NCBI RefSeq assembly: GCF_003614975.1
Contig: NZ_QZWI01000009.1
Coordinates: forward strand, 62,001-126,000
Source: Rahnella bruchi
Lineage (GTDB): Bacteria > Pseudomonadota > Gammaproteobacteria > Enterobacterales > Enterobacteriaceae
Reading direction: 5' to 3'
DNA: 64,000 nucleotides
Positions 41,637-50,935 of this stretch are shown here, piece by piece. The notes under the pieces are model-generated. The model was not told the origin of the DNA. It did not search any database and worked only from the letters and a program-made list of their open reading frames with translations. Within the stretch, counting starts at the first letter, position 1. Every line of letters starts with the position of its first letter. A program made the position numbers and the translations under genes.

Positions 41637-43055
41637 ATGAGCAAAGTTAAGCAACAGGATGTTGATCAGCTGATCGCCCTCGTTGGCGGCAGCGACAACA
41701 TCGCCATGGTGACTCACTGCATTACGCGTCTTCGTTTTGTCCTCAATGATCCGTCCAAAGCCGACCCGAAAGGCCTCGAAGCCCTGCCGATGGTTAAAGG
41801 CTGTTTCACCAACGCCGGACAGTTTCAGGTGGTTATCGGGCCAGAGGTGGATGATTACTATAAAGTCCTGATCGCCAGCACCGGCAAGAGTGCTGCCGGT
41901 AAAGAGCAGGCGAAGGTTGCCGCACGCCAGAATATGAGCTGGTTCGAGCGCAGCATTTCTCACTTTGCGGAAATCTTCTTCCCGCTGTTACCGGCACTGA
42001 TCAGCGGCGGTTTGATCCTCGGTTTCCGCAACGTTATCGGTGAAATCCCGATGAGCGGCGGCCAGACGCTGGCGCAGATGCATCCGCTGTGGCAGTCCAT
42101 TTACGACTTCCTGTGGCTGCTCGGCGAAGCGGTGTTTATGTTCCTGCCGGTGGCGGTGTGCTGGTCAACGGTCAGAAAAATGGGCGGTACCGAAATCCTC
42201 GGGATCGTGCTCGGCATCACGCTGGTTTCTCCGCAACTGATGAACTCCTACAACCTCGGACAACAAATTCCTGAGGTATGGAATTTTGGCTGGTTCACCA
42301 TCGAAAAAGTCGGTTATCAGGCGCAGGTTATACCTTCCGTTCTCGCCGGTATGGCGCTGGCGATGATAGAAAATGGCCTGAAACGTATCGTGCCTAATTA
42401 CCTGTATCTGGTCATTGTCCCCGTCACTTCACTGATTATTGCCGTGTTCCTGGCGCACACACTGATCGGGCCGTTTGGCCGCATGATTGGCGACGGCGTG
42501 GCCTTCGCGGTGAAATTCGTCATGACCGGCAGCCTCGCGCCGGTGGGTGCCGCGCTGTTTGGTTTCCTCTACGCACCGCTGGTCATCACCGGCGTGCATC
42601 AGACGACGCTCGCCATCGATATGCAAATGGTGCAGAGCACCGGCGGCACCCCGGTCTGGCCGCTGATTGCCCTGTCCAACATTGCTCAGGCTGCCGCAGT
42701 CGTCGGCGTGATTATCGTCAGCCGTAAGCACAACGAGCGGGAGATTTCCGTGCCTGCGGCAATTTCCGCCTTCCTCGGCGTCACCGAACCGGCGATGTAC
42801 GGGATCAACCTGAAATACCGCTTCCCGATGCTGTGCGCGATGACAGGCTCGGCGTTTGCCGGTCTGATTTGCGGTCTTTTCCACGTCACGGCTAACGGCA
42901 TCGGCGTCGGCGGATTGCCGGGTATTTTGTCCATCAAACCGCAGTTCTGGAGTATTTACGCGCTGGCGATGCTGGTGGCGATTGTGGTGCCGATTACCCT
43001 GACCGTGCTGGTTTATCAGCGCAAAGCCCGCCGTGGTGAACTGGCTGTGGTGTAA
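41637..43055 (+). CDS. treB: Trehalose-specific PTS enzyme IIBC TreB
   Basis: A 472-residue membrane permease that phosphorylates trehalose on entry. The IIB domain starts MSKVKQQDVDQLIALVGGSD, with the phosphocysteine C28 in HCITRLRFVL. The IIC domain (about residues 105-465) contains GVHQTTLAIDMQMVQSTGG and the AISAFLGVTEPAMYGINLKY motif. It has no IIA domain, as in E. coli, where Crr supplies it. ATG at 41637 is chosen over a 46-codon extension that runs back through the operator. treC follows after 22 bp. Confidence 0.95.
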   Translation: MSKVKQQDVDQLIALVGGSDNIAMVTHCITRLRFVLNDPSKADPKGLEALPMVKGCFTNAGQFQVVIGPEVDDYYKVLIASTGKSAAGKEQAKVAARQNMSWFERSISHFAEIFFPLLPALISGGLILGFRNVIGEIPMSGGQTLAQMHPLWQSIYDFLWLLGEAVFMFLPVAVCWSTVRKMGGTEILGIVLGITLVSPQLMNSYNLGQQIPEVWNFGWFTIEKVGYQAQVIPSVLAGMALAMIENGLKRIVPNYLYLVIVPVTSLIIAVFLAHTLIGPFGRMIGDGVAFAVKFVMTGSLAPVGAALFGFLYAPLVITGVHQTTLAIDMQMVQSTGGTPVWPLIALSNIAQAAAVVGVIIVSRKHNEREISVPAAISAFLGVTEPAMYGINLKYRFPMLCAMTGSAFAGLICGLFHVTANGIGVGGLPGILSIKPQFWSIYALAMLVAIVVPITLTVLVYQRKARRGELAVV

Positions 43056-43077
43056 GACATTCAAGAAGGAAAATGGA

Positions 43078-44718
43078 ATGAGCAGCGAATTGCCGTGGTG
43101 GAAAAACGGCGTGATTTACCAGATTTATCCAAAGAGTTTTCAGGACACCACGGGCAGCGGCACCGGTGATATCAACGGCATCACGCAGCGTCTGGATTAC
43201 CTGAAAACGCTGGGCGTCGATGCCCTGTGGCTGACGCCGATGTATCTGTCGCCACAGATTGATAACGGCTACGACGTGGCCGATTACTGTGCGATTGATC
43301 CGGCTTACGGCACGCTCGAAGACTTCGAGCGGCTGACCGCAGAAGCACATCAGCGCGGCATCCGCATTGTGATGGATATGGTGTTTAATCACACTTCGAC
43401 GCACCATGAATGGTTCCGTCAGTCACAGGATCCGGGCAGTGCGTTCCGCCCGTTTTATATCTGGCGCGACAGCGCCACCGGAGGCGGACCGCCGAATAAC
43501 TGGCGTTCTAAATTCGGGGGTGGCGCCTGGCAATGGCATGAAACCAGCGGCCAGTATTATCTGCATCTGTTCGCGACCGAACAGGCCGATCTCAACTGGG
43601 AATACCCGCCGGTGCGGGAAGCGCTGAAAAAAGTCTGTCAGTTCTGGGCAGATAAAGGTGTCGACGGGCTGCGGCTGGACGTCATTAATCTGGTATCAAA
43701 ACAGCAGGATTTCCCTTCCGACGATGCCGGTGATGGCCGCCGTTTTTACACCGACGGCCCGCGCATTCACGAGTTTTTGCAGGAATTCAGCCGCGATGTT
43801 TTCAAACCGCTCGGACTGATGACCGTCGGCGAAATGTCTTCAACTAAACTGGAACATTGCCGCCGTTACGCTGCCAATGATGGCAGCGAACTGTCGATGA
43901 CGTTTAACTTCCATCACCTGAAAGTCGATTATCCGGACGGCGAAAAATGGACAGACGCGCCGCCGGATTTCGTGCAACTCAAACAGATTTTCCGCGACTG
44001 GCAGCAGGGAATGCACGGTCACGCCTGGAACGCCCTGTTCTGGTGTAATCACGATCAGCCGCGCATTGTGTCGCGCTTTGGTGATGAAGGGGAACTGCGC
44101 ACAACGTCAGCTAAAATGCTGGCGATGGTGCTGCACGGTTTACAGGGTACGCCGTATATCTATCAGGGCGAGGAAATCGGCATGACTAATCCGGGCTTCA
44201 AACATCTCGAGCAATACCGCGATGTGGAAAGCCTGAATATGTTTGCCGAGCTGAAATCCGATGGTCGCAGCAACGAAGAACTATTGCGTATTCTGGCAAA
44301 AAAATCACGCGATAACAGCCGCACACCGATGCAGTGGAACGCCGGGGAACAGGCCGGATTTACCACCGGCACGCCGTGGATTTCTGTCAGCCATAACGCG
44401 CAGGAAATTAATACTGAACAGGCGCTGGCGGATAAAAACTCGGTGTTTTATCTCTATCAGCAACTGATCGCGCTGCGCAAAACGCTGCCGGTGCTGACTG
44501 ATGGTGATTATCAGGATTTACTGCCGGAACATCCGCAGCTCTGGGGCTATACGCGAACGGCGAAAGGCAAAACCCTGCGCGTGGTGGCAAATCTGAGCGC
44601 GCAGGATCAGGCTTTTTCGCATACGGAATTCTCCGGTAATACGCTGCTGAGCAATTACGACTCACCCGCCACTTCTGGCATCCTTCGTCCATATGAGTGC
44701 CTCTGGCAACTCACCTGA
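43078..44718 (+). CDS. treC: Trehalose-6-phosphate hydrolase TreC
   Basis: A 546-residue cytoplasmic GH13 enzyme that splits trehalose-6-phosphate into glucose and glucose-6-phosphate. Motifs are MDMVFNHTSTHHEWF, the nucleophile Asp in GLRLDVINLVSK, the acid Glu in TVGEMSSTKL and the NHDQPR segment. The start MSSELPWWKNGVIYQIYPKS has AAGGAAA upstream; the in-frame extension into treB is rejected. It is the second gene of treBC and is followed by a terminator. Confidence 0.96.
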   Translation: MSSELPWWKNGVIYQIYPKSFQDTTGSGTGDINGITQRLDYLKTLGVDALWLTPMYLSPQIDNGYDVADYCAIDPAYGTLEDFERLTAEAHQRGIRIVMDMVFNHTSTHHEWFRQSQDPGSAFRPFYIWRDSATGGGPPNNWRSKFGGGAWQWHETSGQYYLHLFATEQADLNWEYPPVREALKKVCQFWADKGVDGLRLDVINLVSKQQDFPSDDAGDGRRFYTDGPRIHEFLQEFSRDVFKPLGLMTVGEMSSTKLEHCRRYAANDGSELSMTFNFHHLKVDYPDGEKWTDAPPDFVQLKQIFRDWQQGMHGHAWNALFWCNHDQPRIVSRFGDEGELRTTSAKMLAMVLHGLQGTPYIYQGEEIGMTNPGFKHLEQYRDVESLNMFAELKSDGRSNEELLRILAKKSRDNSRTPMQWNAGEQAGFTTGTPWISVSHNAQEINTEQALADKNSVFYLYQQLIALRKTLPVLTDGDYQDLLPEHPQLWGYTRTAKGKTLRVVANLSAQDQAFSHTEFSGNTLLSNYDSPATSGILRPYECLWQLT

Positions 44719-44739
44719 TAATCTGAAATTTCTGTTCTG

Positions 44740-44777
44740 TCGGGTCAGTCACACTCGTCGCTGGCCCGATTATTTTT
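44740..44777 (+). terminator. Intrinsic terminator after treC
   Basis: TCGGGTCAG (44740-44748) and CTGGCCCGA (44761-44769) form a stem with one wobble pair, followed by TTATTTTTT. Confidence 0.8.
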
Positions 44778-44899
44778 TATGCATCTCCTTATAAAACAAC
44801 ACGCAAAATTCAGGCCAGAATTTACATTTGGTCATCTATTCTTCCGCTGAAAATAATCTTTGTTTCAGGTCAATAAAGTGAGAATTAACGCTCGCGCAG

Positions 44900-44947
44900 A
44901 TCCTACATCTAGTGTGTATAGTACACGCCCAACCCAACATGTAGCGG
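44900..44947 (+). promoter_or_regulatory. Tandem NrdR boxes upstream of nrdD
   Basis: Two 16-bp segments resemble the NrdR consensus acaCwAtATaTwGTgt: 44900-44915 (12/16) and 44932-44947 (11/16). Their starts are 32 bp apart, about three helical turns, which is the usual arrangement for NrdR repression of ribonucleotide reductase operons. The segment between includes GTGTATAGTACAC. The rest of the 301-bp gap (44719-45019) shows no ORF; an FNR site was not clear. Confidence 0.6.
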
Positions 44948-45019
44948 TTTAACGCAAAACCCACACAACCGGCCTGCAAGCCTTGTGGAGTGCGGGATCC
45001 GCCCAAAAGGAGTGTCATT

Positions 45020-47203
45020 GTGAAGGCAGAAAGACTGGAAACCGTTCCCGCAAAATCTACCCAAATGCAGCCCGTCGTGATCAAGCGGGATGGTTGTCAG
45101 GTCCCTTTCGATGAAGTTCTGATTAAACAAGCCGTGCAACGCGCTGCCGCTGCCGCCGGTATCGACAGCGTGGATTATTGCGCGCAGGTTGCCCGCGTGG
45201 TGGCTGAAAGTCTGCAAGATCAGGCTCGTGTTGATATCCATGACATTCAGGATGCGGTTGAAAATCAGCTGATGGCGGGTCCGCATAAAAAGCTGGCACG
45301 TGCCTATATCGAATACCGCCACGATCGCGATGTGAAACGCGAAATGCGCGGTCGCCTGAATCAGGAAATCCGCGGTCTGGTTGAGCAAAGCAATATGGCG
45401 CTGCTCAACGAAAATGCCAACAAAGACAGCAAAGTGATCCCGACGCAGCGTGATTTACTGGCAGGTATCGTCGCCAAGCATTACGCCAAACAGCATATTT
45501 TACCGCGTGACGTGGTGCTGGCGCATGAGCGCGGCGAAATCCATTATCATGACCTCGATTACTCTCCGTTTTTCCCGATGTTCAACTGTATGCTGATCGA
45601 CCTTAAAGGCATGCTCAATCACGGTTTCAAAATGGGGAATGCGGAAATTGACACACCCAAGTCTATTTCCACCGCTACGGCTGTTACCGCACAGATTATC
45701 GCGCAGGTCGCCAGCCATATTTATGGCGGCACCACCATTAACCGTATTGATGAAGTGCTGGCACCGTTCGTCACCGCCAGTTTCAATAAACATCGCCAGA
45801 CTGCCGAAGAGTGGCAGATTGCCGATGCTGAAGCGTTTGCCCACAACCGTACTGAGAAAGAGTGTTATGACGCGTTTCAGTCACTGGAATATGAAGTCAA
45901 CACGCTGCATACCGCCAACGGCCAGACACCGTTTGTTACTTTTGGTTTTGGCCTCGGAACGTCTTGGGAATCACGCCTGATCCAGCAATCCATCCTGCGT
46001 AACCGCATTGCCGGTCTGGGTAAAAACCGCAAAACTGCCGTGTTCCCGAAACTGGTGTTTGCTATCCGCGATGGCCTGAATCACAAGGCTGGCGATGCCA
46101 ACTACGACATCAAGCAACTGGCTCTGGAATGCGCCAGCAAGCGCATGTATCCGGACATTCTCAATTACGATCAGGTGGTGAAAGTCACCGGGTCTTTCAA
46201 AACGCCGATGGGCTGCCGCAGCTTCCTGGGCGTGTATGAAGAGAACGGCGAGATGATCCACGAAGGTCGCAATAATATCGGCGTGATCAGCCTGAACCTG
46301 CCGCGTATTGCGCTGGAAGCAAACCGCGACGAAGACGCATTCTGGAAGCTGCTCGACGAACGCCTGCTGCTGGCAAAGAAAGCGCTGATGACCCGCATCG
46401 CACGTCTGGAAGGCATCAAAGCCCGTGTGGCCCCCATCCTGTATATGGAAGGGGCGTGCGGTGTGCGCCTGAAAGCTGACGACGATATTTCCGGCATCTT
46501 CAAAAATGGCCGAGCATCGATTTCACTCGGTTACATCGGCGTGCATGAAACCATTAATGCGCTGTTCGGCGACCAGACCCACGTGTTCGACGCCAGCCAG
46601 CTTCGCGATAAAGCCGAGGCGATTGTCGCCCGTCTGAAAGCAGCAACTGAAAGCTGGAAAGACGAAACGGGTTACGGTTTTAGTCTGTACAGCACGCCGA
46701 GCGAAAACCTGTGCGACCGTTTCTGTCGTCTGGACAAAGCCGAGTTCGGTCTGGTGGCGGGTGTCACCGACAAAGGATATTACACCAACAGCTTCCATCT
46801 CGACGTCGAGAAGAAAGTAAACCCGTACGAAAAGCTCGACTTCGAAGCACCCTATCCGCCACTGAGCAACGGCGGTTTCATCTGCTATGGCGAATATCCG
46901 AACCTCCAGCACAACCTGAAAGCGCTGGAAGATGTGTGGGATTACAGTTACACCCGCGTGCCTTATTACGGCACCAACACGCCAATCGACGAGTGTTACG
47001 ACTGCGGCTATACCGGTGAATTCGAGTGTACCAGCAAAGGTTTCACCTGCCCGAAATGCGGCAATCACGAGCCTTCCCGCGTGTCAGTCACCCGCCGCGT
47101 ATGCGGTTATCTCGGCAGTCCGGATGCCCGTCCGTTTAACGCCGGTAAGCAGGAAGAAGTGAAGCGCCGGATCAAACATCTGGGTAACGGTCAGCTGGGA
47201 TAA
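45020..47203 (+). CDS. nrdD: Anaerobic ribonucleoside-triphosphate reductase NrdD
   Basis: A 727-residue glycyl-radical enzyme that makes dNTPs without oxygen. The N-terminal ATP-cone (about residues 20-110: VVIKRDGCQVPFDEVLIKQA) is followed by the barrel with NENANKDSKVIPTQRDLLAG. Four zinc cysteines lie in CYDCGYTGEFEC and CPKCGN, and the radical glycine is about G696 in RRVCGYLGSPDARPF. A GTG start at 45020 is chosen because AAGGAG lies seven bases before it; this gives an N-terminus about 15 residues longer than E. coli NrdD. An ATG at 45065 is the alternative. It forms an operon with nrdG (4-bp gap). Confidence 0.95.
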   Translation: MKAERLETVPAKSTQMQPVVIKRDGCQVPFDEVLIKQAVQRAAAAAGIDSVDYCAQVARVVAESLQDQARVDIHDIQDAVENQLMAGPHKKLARAYIEYRHDRDVKREMRGRLNQEIRGLVEQSNMALLNENANKDSKVIPTQRDLLAGIVAKHYAKQHILPRDVVLAHERGEIHYHDLDYSPFFPMFNCMLIDLKGMLNHGFKMGNAEIDTPKSISTATAVTAQIIAQVASHIYGGTTINRIDEVLAPFVTASFNKHRQTAEEWQIADAEAFAHNRTEKECYDAFQSLEYEVNTLHTANGQTPFVTFGFGLGTSWESRLIQQSILRNRIAGLGKNRKTAVFPKLVFAIRDGLNHKAGDANYDIKQLALECASKRMYPDILNYDQVVKVTGSFKTPMGCRSFLGVYEENGEMIHEGRNNIGVISLNLPRIALEANRDEDAFWKLLDERLLLAKKALMTRIARLEGIKARVAPILYMEGACGVRLKADDDISGIFKNGRASISLGYIGVHETINALFGDQTHVFDASQLRDKAEAIVARLKAATESWKDETGYGFSLYSTPSENLCDRFCRLDKAEFGLVAGVTDKGYYTNSFHLDVEKKVNPYEKLDFEAPYPPLSNGGFICYGEYPNLQHNLKALEDVWDYSYTRVPYYGTNTPIDECYDCGYTGEFECTSKGFTCPKCGNHEPSRVSVTRRVCGYLGSPDARPFNAGKQEEVKRRIKHLGNGQLG

Positions 47204-47207
47204 TTCT

Positions 47208-47672
47208 GTGAATTTCCATCAGTATTACCCGATAGATGTGGTCAACGGGCCGGGAACGCGCTGTGTGCTGTTCGTTTCCGGCTGCGTCCACGAATGCCGC
47301 GGGTGCTATAACAAAAGCACCTGGCGGCTGGATTCCGGCAAACCGTTTACGCAGGAAGACGAAAACCGCATTATCGCCGATCTGCAAAACACCGTGATCC
47401 CGCGTCAGGGCTTAACGCTTTCCGGTGGCGACCCGCTGCATCCGCAGAATCTTTCCGCCGTGCGCCAGCTGTTGCTGCGCGTGCAGGCGGAATGTCCGGG
47501 CAAAGATGTCTGGATGTGGACCGGTTATACACTGGATGAACTGAGCGCGGAACAGCAGGAAGTGACTGCATTAATCAACGTGCTGGTCGACGGGAAATTC
47601 GTGCAGGAACTGAAAGACCCTGCACTTATCTGGCGCGGCAGCGGTAATCAGGTGATTCATTATTTGCGATAG
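47208..47672 (+). CDS. nrdG: Anaerobic ribonucleotide reductase activase NrdG
   Basis: A 154-residue radical-SAM activase that installs the glycyl radical on NrdD. The cluster motif C26-x3-C30-x2-C33 (SGCVHECRGCYNKSTW) and the SGGDPLHPQN segment are intact. It has the same length as E. coli NrdG and starts with GTG at 47208, four bases after the nrdD stop, implying coupled translation. Confidence 0.96.
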   Translation: MNFHQYYPIDVVNGPGTRCVLFVSGCVHECRGCYNKSTWRLDSGKPFTQEDENRIIADLQNTVIPRQGLTLSGGDPLHPQNLSAVRQLLLRVQAECPGKDVWMWTGYTLDELSAEQQEVTALINVLVDGKFVQELKDPALIWRGSGNQVIHYLR

Positions 47673-47682
47673 ACTCCATTCA

Positions 47683-47702
47683 GAGGGGAAATCATTCCCC
47701 TC
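47683..47702 (+). terminator. Hairpin after nrdG
   Basis: GAGGGGAA (47683-47690) and TTCCCCTC (47695-47702) form a perfect 8-bp stem with a 4-base loop. No T tract follows. Confidence 0.5.
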
Positions 47703-47720
47703 ACCTCTCTCAGATTCCAT

Positions 47721-48030
47721 TCAATAAAAAATCAAACGCATTTTCACTTCATAGATTTCGCCATCGGGCTGCCTGACCTGATCGCCAATTTCCTGAGGCG
47801 GGATCCCGCCGGGAATATGTGTCATCAGCACATAATGTTTGTGCTGAACTTTAAGTAACAGGCACTTTTTTTAGGCGGAGAGATCGTCATCCTCACCAGG
47901 ATTGCGTAAATCACCCCGGTTAATTCCTGCGAGACGTCTTCCAACTCTTCATTTTCCTGCAACCAGACCTTCACCCAATTGTCATTTAGCACGCCCAAGA
48001 TGATGCCAACGCCACACTGAGGTTTGCATC
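47721..48030 (-). pseudogene. Frameshifted remnant of a small gene of unknown family
   Basis: On the minus strand two open segments join across a seven-base homopolymer (plus-strand T run 47866-47872). The upstream part reads GVGIILGVLNDNWVKVWLQE and ends LVRMTISPPKK; the downstream part, in another frame, reads CLLLKVQHKHYVLMTHIPGG and ends YEVKMRLIFY before TGA at 47721-47723. Each part looks protein-like, and shifting by one at the run joins them. No start codon lies in frame at the upstream end, where TGA precedes the open stretch (48031-48033). The family was not recognised. A sequencing error in the run, or chance, is the alternative. Confidence 0.45.
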
Positions 48031-48098
48031 ATGACCCTTTCAGACCGCTTTAAAATTTCACCTGCCACTGCCCGTTTATCCCGTGCGAGGTATTCATT

Positions 48099-48827
48099 GT
48101 GATGAACTTATCTAGACATCCGACCAGTCATACCACGGTGTATCAGCAAATCGCTGCCGAACTGGAACAGGAACTGCGTAGCGGTTATCGCTGCGGCGAC
48201 TATCTGCCGCCGGAACAACAGCTTGCTGAACGTTTTCAGGTAAATCGCCATACGCTGCGCCGTGCGGTGGATGAACTGGTAGATCGCGGCTGGCTGCAAC
48301 GTCGTCAGGGGATTGGCACGCTGGTGCTGATGCGCCCTTACGATTATCCGCTGCACTCACAGGCGCGGTTCAGCCAGAACTTGCTGGATCAGGGCAGTCA
48401 CCCGACCAGCGAGCGTTTGCTGGCAGTATTGCGTCCGGCGACCGATCACGTTGCGGCGGCGCTGTCGCGTCAGGAAGGTGACACGGTGATCCACCTGCGC
48501 ACATTGCGGCGCGTTAACGGCGTGCCGGTCTGTGTGATTGACCACTATTTGCCCGATCTCGACTGGTGGCCTGCGCTGCAAAACTTCCACAACGGCTCGC
48601 TGCACGATTTTATCCGCGAAGAAATTAAGCAAAAGCTCAGCCGCCGCACGACCCGCATCAATGCCCGCCGAGCGCTGGCAAAAGAGAGCAAGTTACTCGA
48701 AATCGTTCCGCAGGCACCGCTGCTGTGTGTCCGCACCCTGAATATTTGTGAAGGCAGCGATACGGTGGCGGAATATTCCGTCAGCCTGACGCGCGCCGAC
48801 ATGATCGAACTCACCATGGAGCACTGA
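48099..48827 (+). CDS. phnF: Phosphonate operon GntR-family regulator PhnF
   Basis: A 242-residue regulator with an N-terminal winged HTH (TVYQQIAAELEQELRSGYRC, NRHTLRRAVDELVDRGWLQR) and a UTRA ligand-binding domain (about residues 90-235) of the HutC subfamily. GTG at 48099 has GAGG eight bases upstream; an adjacent ATG at 48102 is equally possible. It directly abuts phnG (TGA followed by ATG), so it is the first gene of the C-P lyase operon and probably represses it. Confidence 0.93.
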   Translation: MMNLSRHPTSHTTVYQQIAAELEQELRSGYRCGDYLPPEQQLAERFQVNRHTLRRAVDELVDRGWLQRRQGIGTLVLMRPYDYPLHSQARFSQNLLDQGSHPTSERLLAVLRPATDHVAAALSRQEGDTVIHLRTLRRVNGVPVCVIDHYLPDLDWWPALQNFHNGSLHDFIREEIKQKLSRRTTRINARRALAKESKLLEIVPQAPLLCVRTLNICEGSDTVAEYSVSLTRADMIELTMEH

Positions 48828-49271
48828 ATGGATCACCTGCAAACCCGCCAGCGCTGGATGTCGGTACTGGCTCACAGCCGTCCCGATGAACTGCTCGCCC
48901 ACTGGCAACCGCTGAATTTATCTCCGCAGTTTGAGCGCATCCGTGCTGCCGAAACCGGTCTGACCCAGCTTCAGGGACGGATGGGCGGCACCGGAAAACG
49001 CTTTGTGATGGGTGATATGACTGTCACCCGCGCCGTCATTCAGTTAGATGGCGGTGTTTACGGCTACAGCTACGCCAGCGGACGCAATAAACCTCACGCC
49101 GAACTTTGTGCAGTCATCGATGCCTTGCTGCAAATGCAGGGCATGAATGAGCTGCTGCATAAACGCGTGATCGCGCCGCTGGCCGCACTGCAACAGGAAC
49201 GCCGTCAGCAACGCGCCCGTGAAGTGGCTTCCAGCCGCGTCGATTTCTTTACCCTGGTTCGCGGAGAATAA
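48828..49271 (+). CDS. phnG: C-P lyase core subunit PhnG
   Basis: A 147-residue subunit of the PhnGHIJ core complex, which with PhnI transfers methylphosphonate to ATP to form alpha-D-ribose 1-methylphosphonate 5-triphosphate. Recognised by MDHLQTRQRWMSVLAHSRPD and the GRNKPHAELCAVIDALLQ segment. It starts directly after the phnF stop and is followed by phnH after 3 bp, within the tightly packed phn operon. Confidence 0.95.
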   Translation: MDHLQTRQRWMSVLAHSRPDELLAHWQPLNLSPQFERIRAAETGLTQLQGRMGGTGKRFVMGDMTVTRAVIQLDGGVYGYSYASGRNKPHAELCAVIDALLQMQGMNELLHKRVIAPLAALQQERRQQRAREVASSRVDFFTLVRGE

Positions 49272-49274
49272 TTC

Positions 49275-49856
49275 ATGTCACTTGTTGCCAGTTTTCAAAA
49301 TCCGGTTGCTGACGCGCAGTACAGTTTCCGTCGTATTCTCAAAGCGTTAAGCGAACCCGGCGTCAGCGTGCAGTTGCCTGCCATGCCAGGCTTCGGCGCT
49401 TTAGACTCCGCCAGTGCCTGCGTGCTGCTGACCCTTATCGATCAGGACACCCCGCTGTGGCTGAGCGCTTCACTTAACGATGAAATCCTGCGTAAGAATC
49501 TGCGCTTTCATACCGGTGCGGTGCTGACCGATGACCCCTCCGCCGTAAGCTTTGCGCTGGCCGATCCGGCACTGGACAGCGCAACCCTGCTGGCGTTTCC
49601 GTGCGGTGATGAAATGTCCCCGGAACTGGCCACCAGTGTGATTGTTCAGCTGGAAAACCTGACCGGCGGTACGCCGCTGCGTCTGCGCGGTCCCGGCATT
49701 GAGAGCAGCCGCATGATTTCCCCGCAGCTGCCTGATTGTGTCCGTGATTATCTGATTAACCGCCCTCACCGTTTCCCGCTGGGTCTGGACTTTATGTTCA
49801 CCTGCGGCGAAGAGCTGATTGCCGTACCGCGCACCACGCGCGTGGAGGTGTGCTGA
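49275..49856 (+). CDS. phnH: C-P lyase core subunit PhnH
   Basis: A 193-residue subunit of the PhnGHIJ core complex. The start MSLVASFQNPVADAQYSFRR and the segments LSEPGVSVQLP, LRGPGIESSRMISP and NRPHRFPLGLDFMF are typical. Its PLP-transferase-like fold lacks catalytic residues in relatives. It shares one base with phnI (TGATG), showing translational coupling. Confidence 0.95.
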   Translation: MSLVASFQNPVADAQYSFRRILKALSEPGVSVQLPAMPGFGALDSASACVLLTLIDQDTPLWLSASLNDEILRKNLRFHTGAVLTDDPSAVSFALADPALDSATLLAFPCGDEMSPELATSVIVQLENLTGGTPLRLRGPGIESSRMISPQLPDCVRDYLINRPHRFPLGLDFMFTCGEELIAVPRTTRVEVC

Positions 49857-50935
49857 TGTACGTCGCCGTTAAAGGGGGTGAGAAGGCGATTGCCGCTGCC
49901 CATCAGCTGCTGGCGCATGAACGCCGCGGCAATACCGATGTGAATGAACTTGCTTGCGAACAGATTGAACAACAACTGGGTCTGGCCGTTGACCGCGTGA
50001 TGAGTGAAGGCGGAATTTACGACCGCGAGCTGGCCGCGCTGGCAATCAAGCAATCCGGCGGTGACCTGGTTGAAGCGATTTTCCTGCTGCGGGCATACCG
50101 CACCACGCTGCCGCGTCTGGCACTCAGCGAACCGCTGAACACTCAGGCGATGCGCCTCGAACGCCGCATTTCCGCCATTTATAAAGACTTGCCGGGCGGA
50201 CAAGTGCTCGGCCCGACGTACGATTACACCCACCGTCTGCTGGATTTCGCGCTGCTGGCTGAAGGCGAAGCGCCGTTCACGCCGATTGCCGATGAACCGC
50301 AGCCGGAAAATTGCGGTCATGTATTTGATTTACTGACCCATCAGCAGCTGGCAGTTCGTGAAGAAGATGATGGTACCGAGCCGGAAGATATCACCCGCAC
50401 GCCGCCGGTGTTTCCGGCTTCCCGCGCGGCACGCCTGCAACAACTGGTGCGCGGTGACGAAGGTTTTTTGCTGTCGCTGAGTTATTCCACACAGCGCGGT
50501 TACGGGCGTAACCACCCGTTCGCCGGTGAAATTCGTACCGGCTGGCTGACTGTTGAAATCGTACCGGAAGAACTGGGTTTTGCGATTGATATTGGTGAAA
50601 TCCTGCTGACCGAATGCGAAATGGTGAACGGTTTTGTCGACCCGGAAGATAAGCCGCCGCACTTTACCCGGGGCTACGGGCTGGTATTTGGTCGCGCCGA
50701 ACGCAAGGCGATGTCGATGTCACTGGTCGATCGCGCGCTGCAAACCCGCGAATACAACGAGCAGATCAGCAGTCCGGCGCAGGATGAAGAATTCGTCCTG
50801 TCGCATGCCGATAACGTTGAAGCCGCCGGTTTTGTCTCGCATCTCAAACTGCCCCACTACGTCGATTTCCAGGCCGAACTGGAGTTGCTTAAACGCCTGC
50901 GCGCCGCGAAAGAACAGGATCATACCCATGAATAA
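49856..50935 (+). CDS. phnI: C-P lyase core subunit PhnI
   Basis: A 359-residue catalytic subunit; in E. coli it removes adenine from ATP and, with PhnGHL, attaches the phosphonate to ribose triphosphate. The start MYVAVKGGEKAIAAAHQLLA has GGAGGTG upstream; the in-frame ATG two codons earlier is less likely. Conserved blocks are QGRGDDGFLLSLSYSTQRGYG-like (here LVRGDEGFLLSLSYSTQRGY) and KLPHYVDFQAELELLKRLR. It overlaps phnJ by 8 bp. Confidence 0.95.
   Translation: MYVAVKGGEKAIAAAHQLLAHERRGNTDVNELACEQIEQQLGLAVDRVMSEGGIYDRELAALAIKQSGGDLVEAIFLLRAYRTTLPRLALSEPLNTQAMRLERRISAIYKDLPGGQVLGPTYDYTHRLLDFALLAEGEAPFTPIADEPQPENCGHVFDLLTHQQLAVREEDDGTEPEDITRTPPVFPASRAARLQQLVRGDEGFLLSLSYSTQRGYGRNHPFAGEIRTGWLTVEIVPEELGFAIDIGEILLTECEMVNGFVDPEDKPPHFTRGYGLVFGRAERKAMSMSLVDRALQTREYNEQISSPAQDEEFVLSHADNVEAAGFVSHLKLPHYVDFQAELELLKRLRAAKEQDHTHE

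Noticed and set aside
47975-48095. Possible Pho box before phnF (TTGTCATTTAG..., CTTTCAGACCG...)
   Set aside because: Each candidate matches only one repeat or fewer than two thirds of the 7-4-7 consensus, much weaker than the site at 1138-1155.
50634-50927. A 98-codon N-terminal extension of phnJ
   Set aside because: It overlaps most of the phnI C-terminus in another frame; the family start aligns with ATG 50928.
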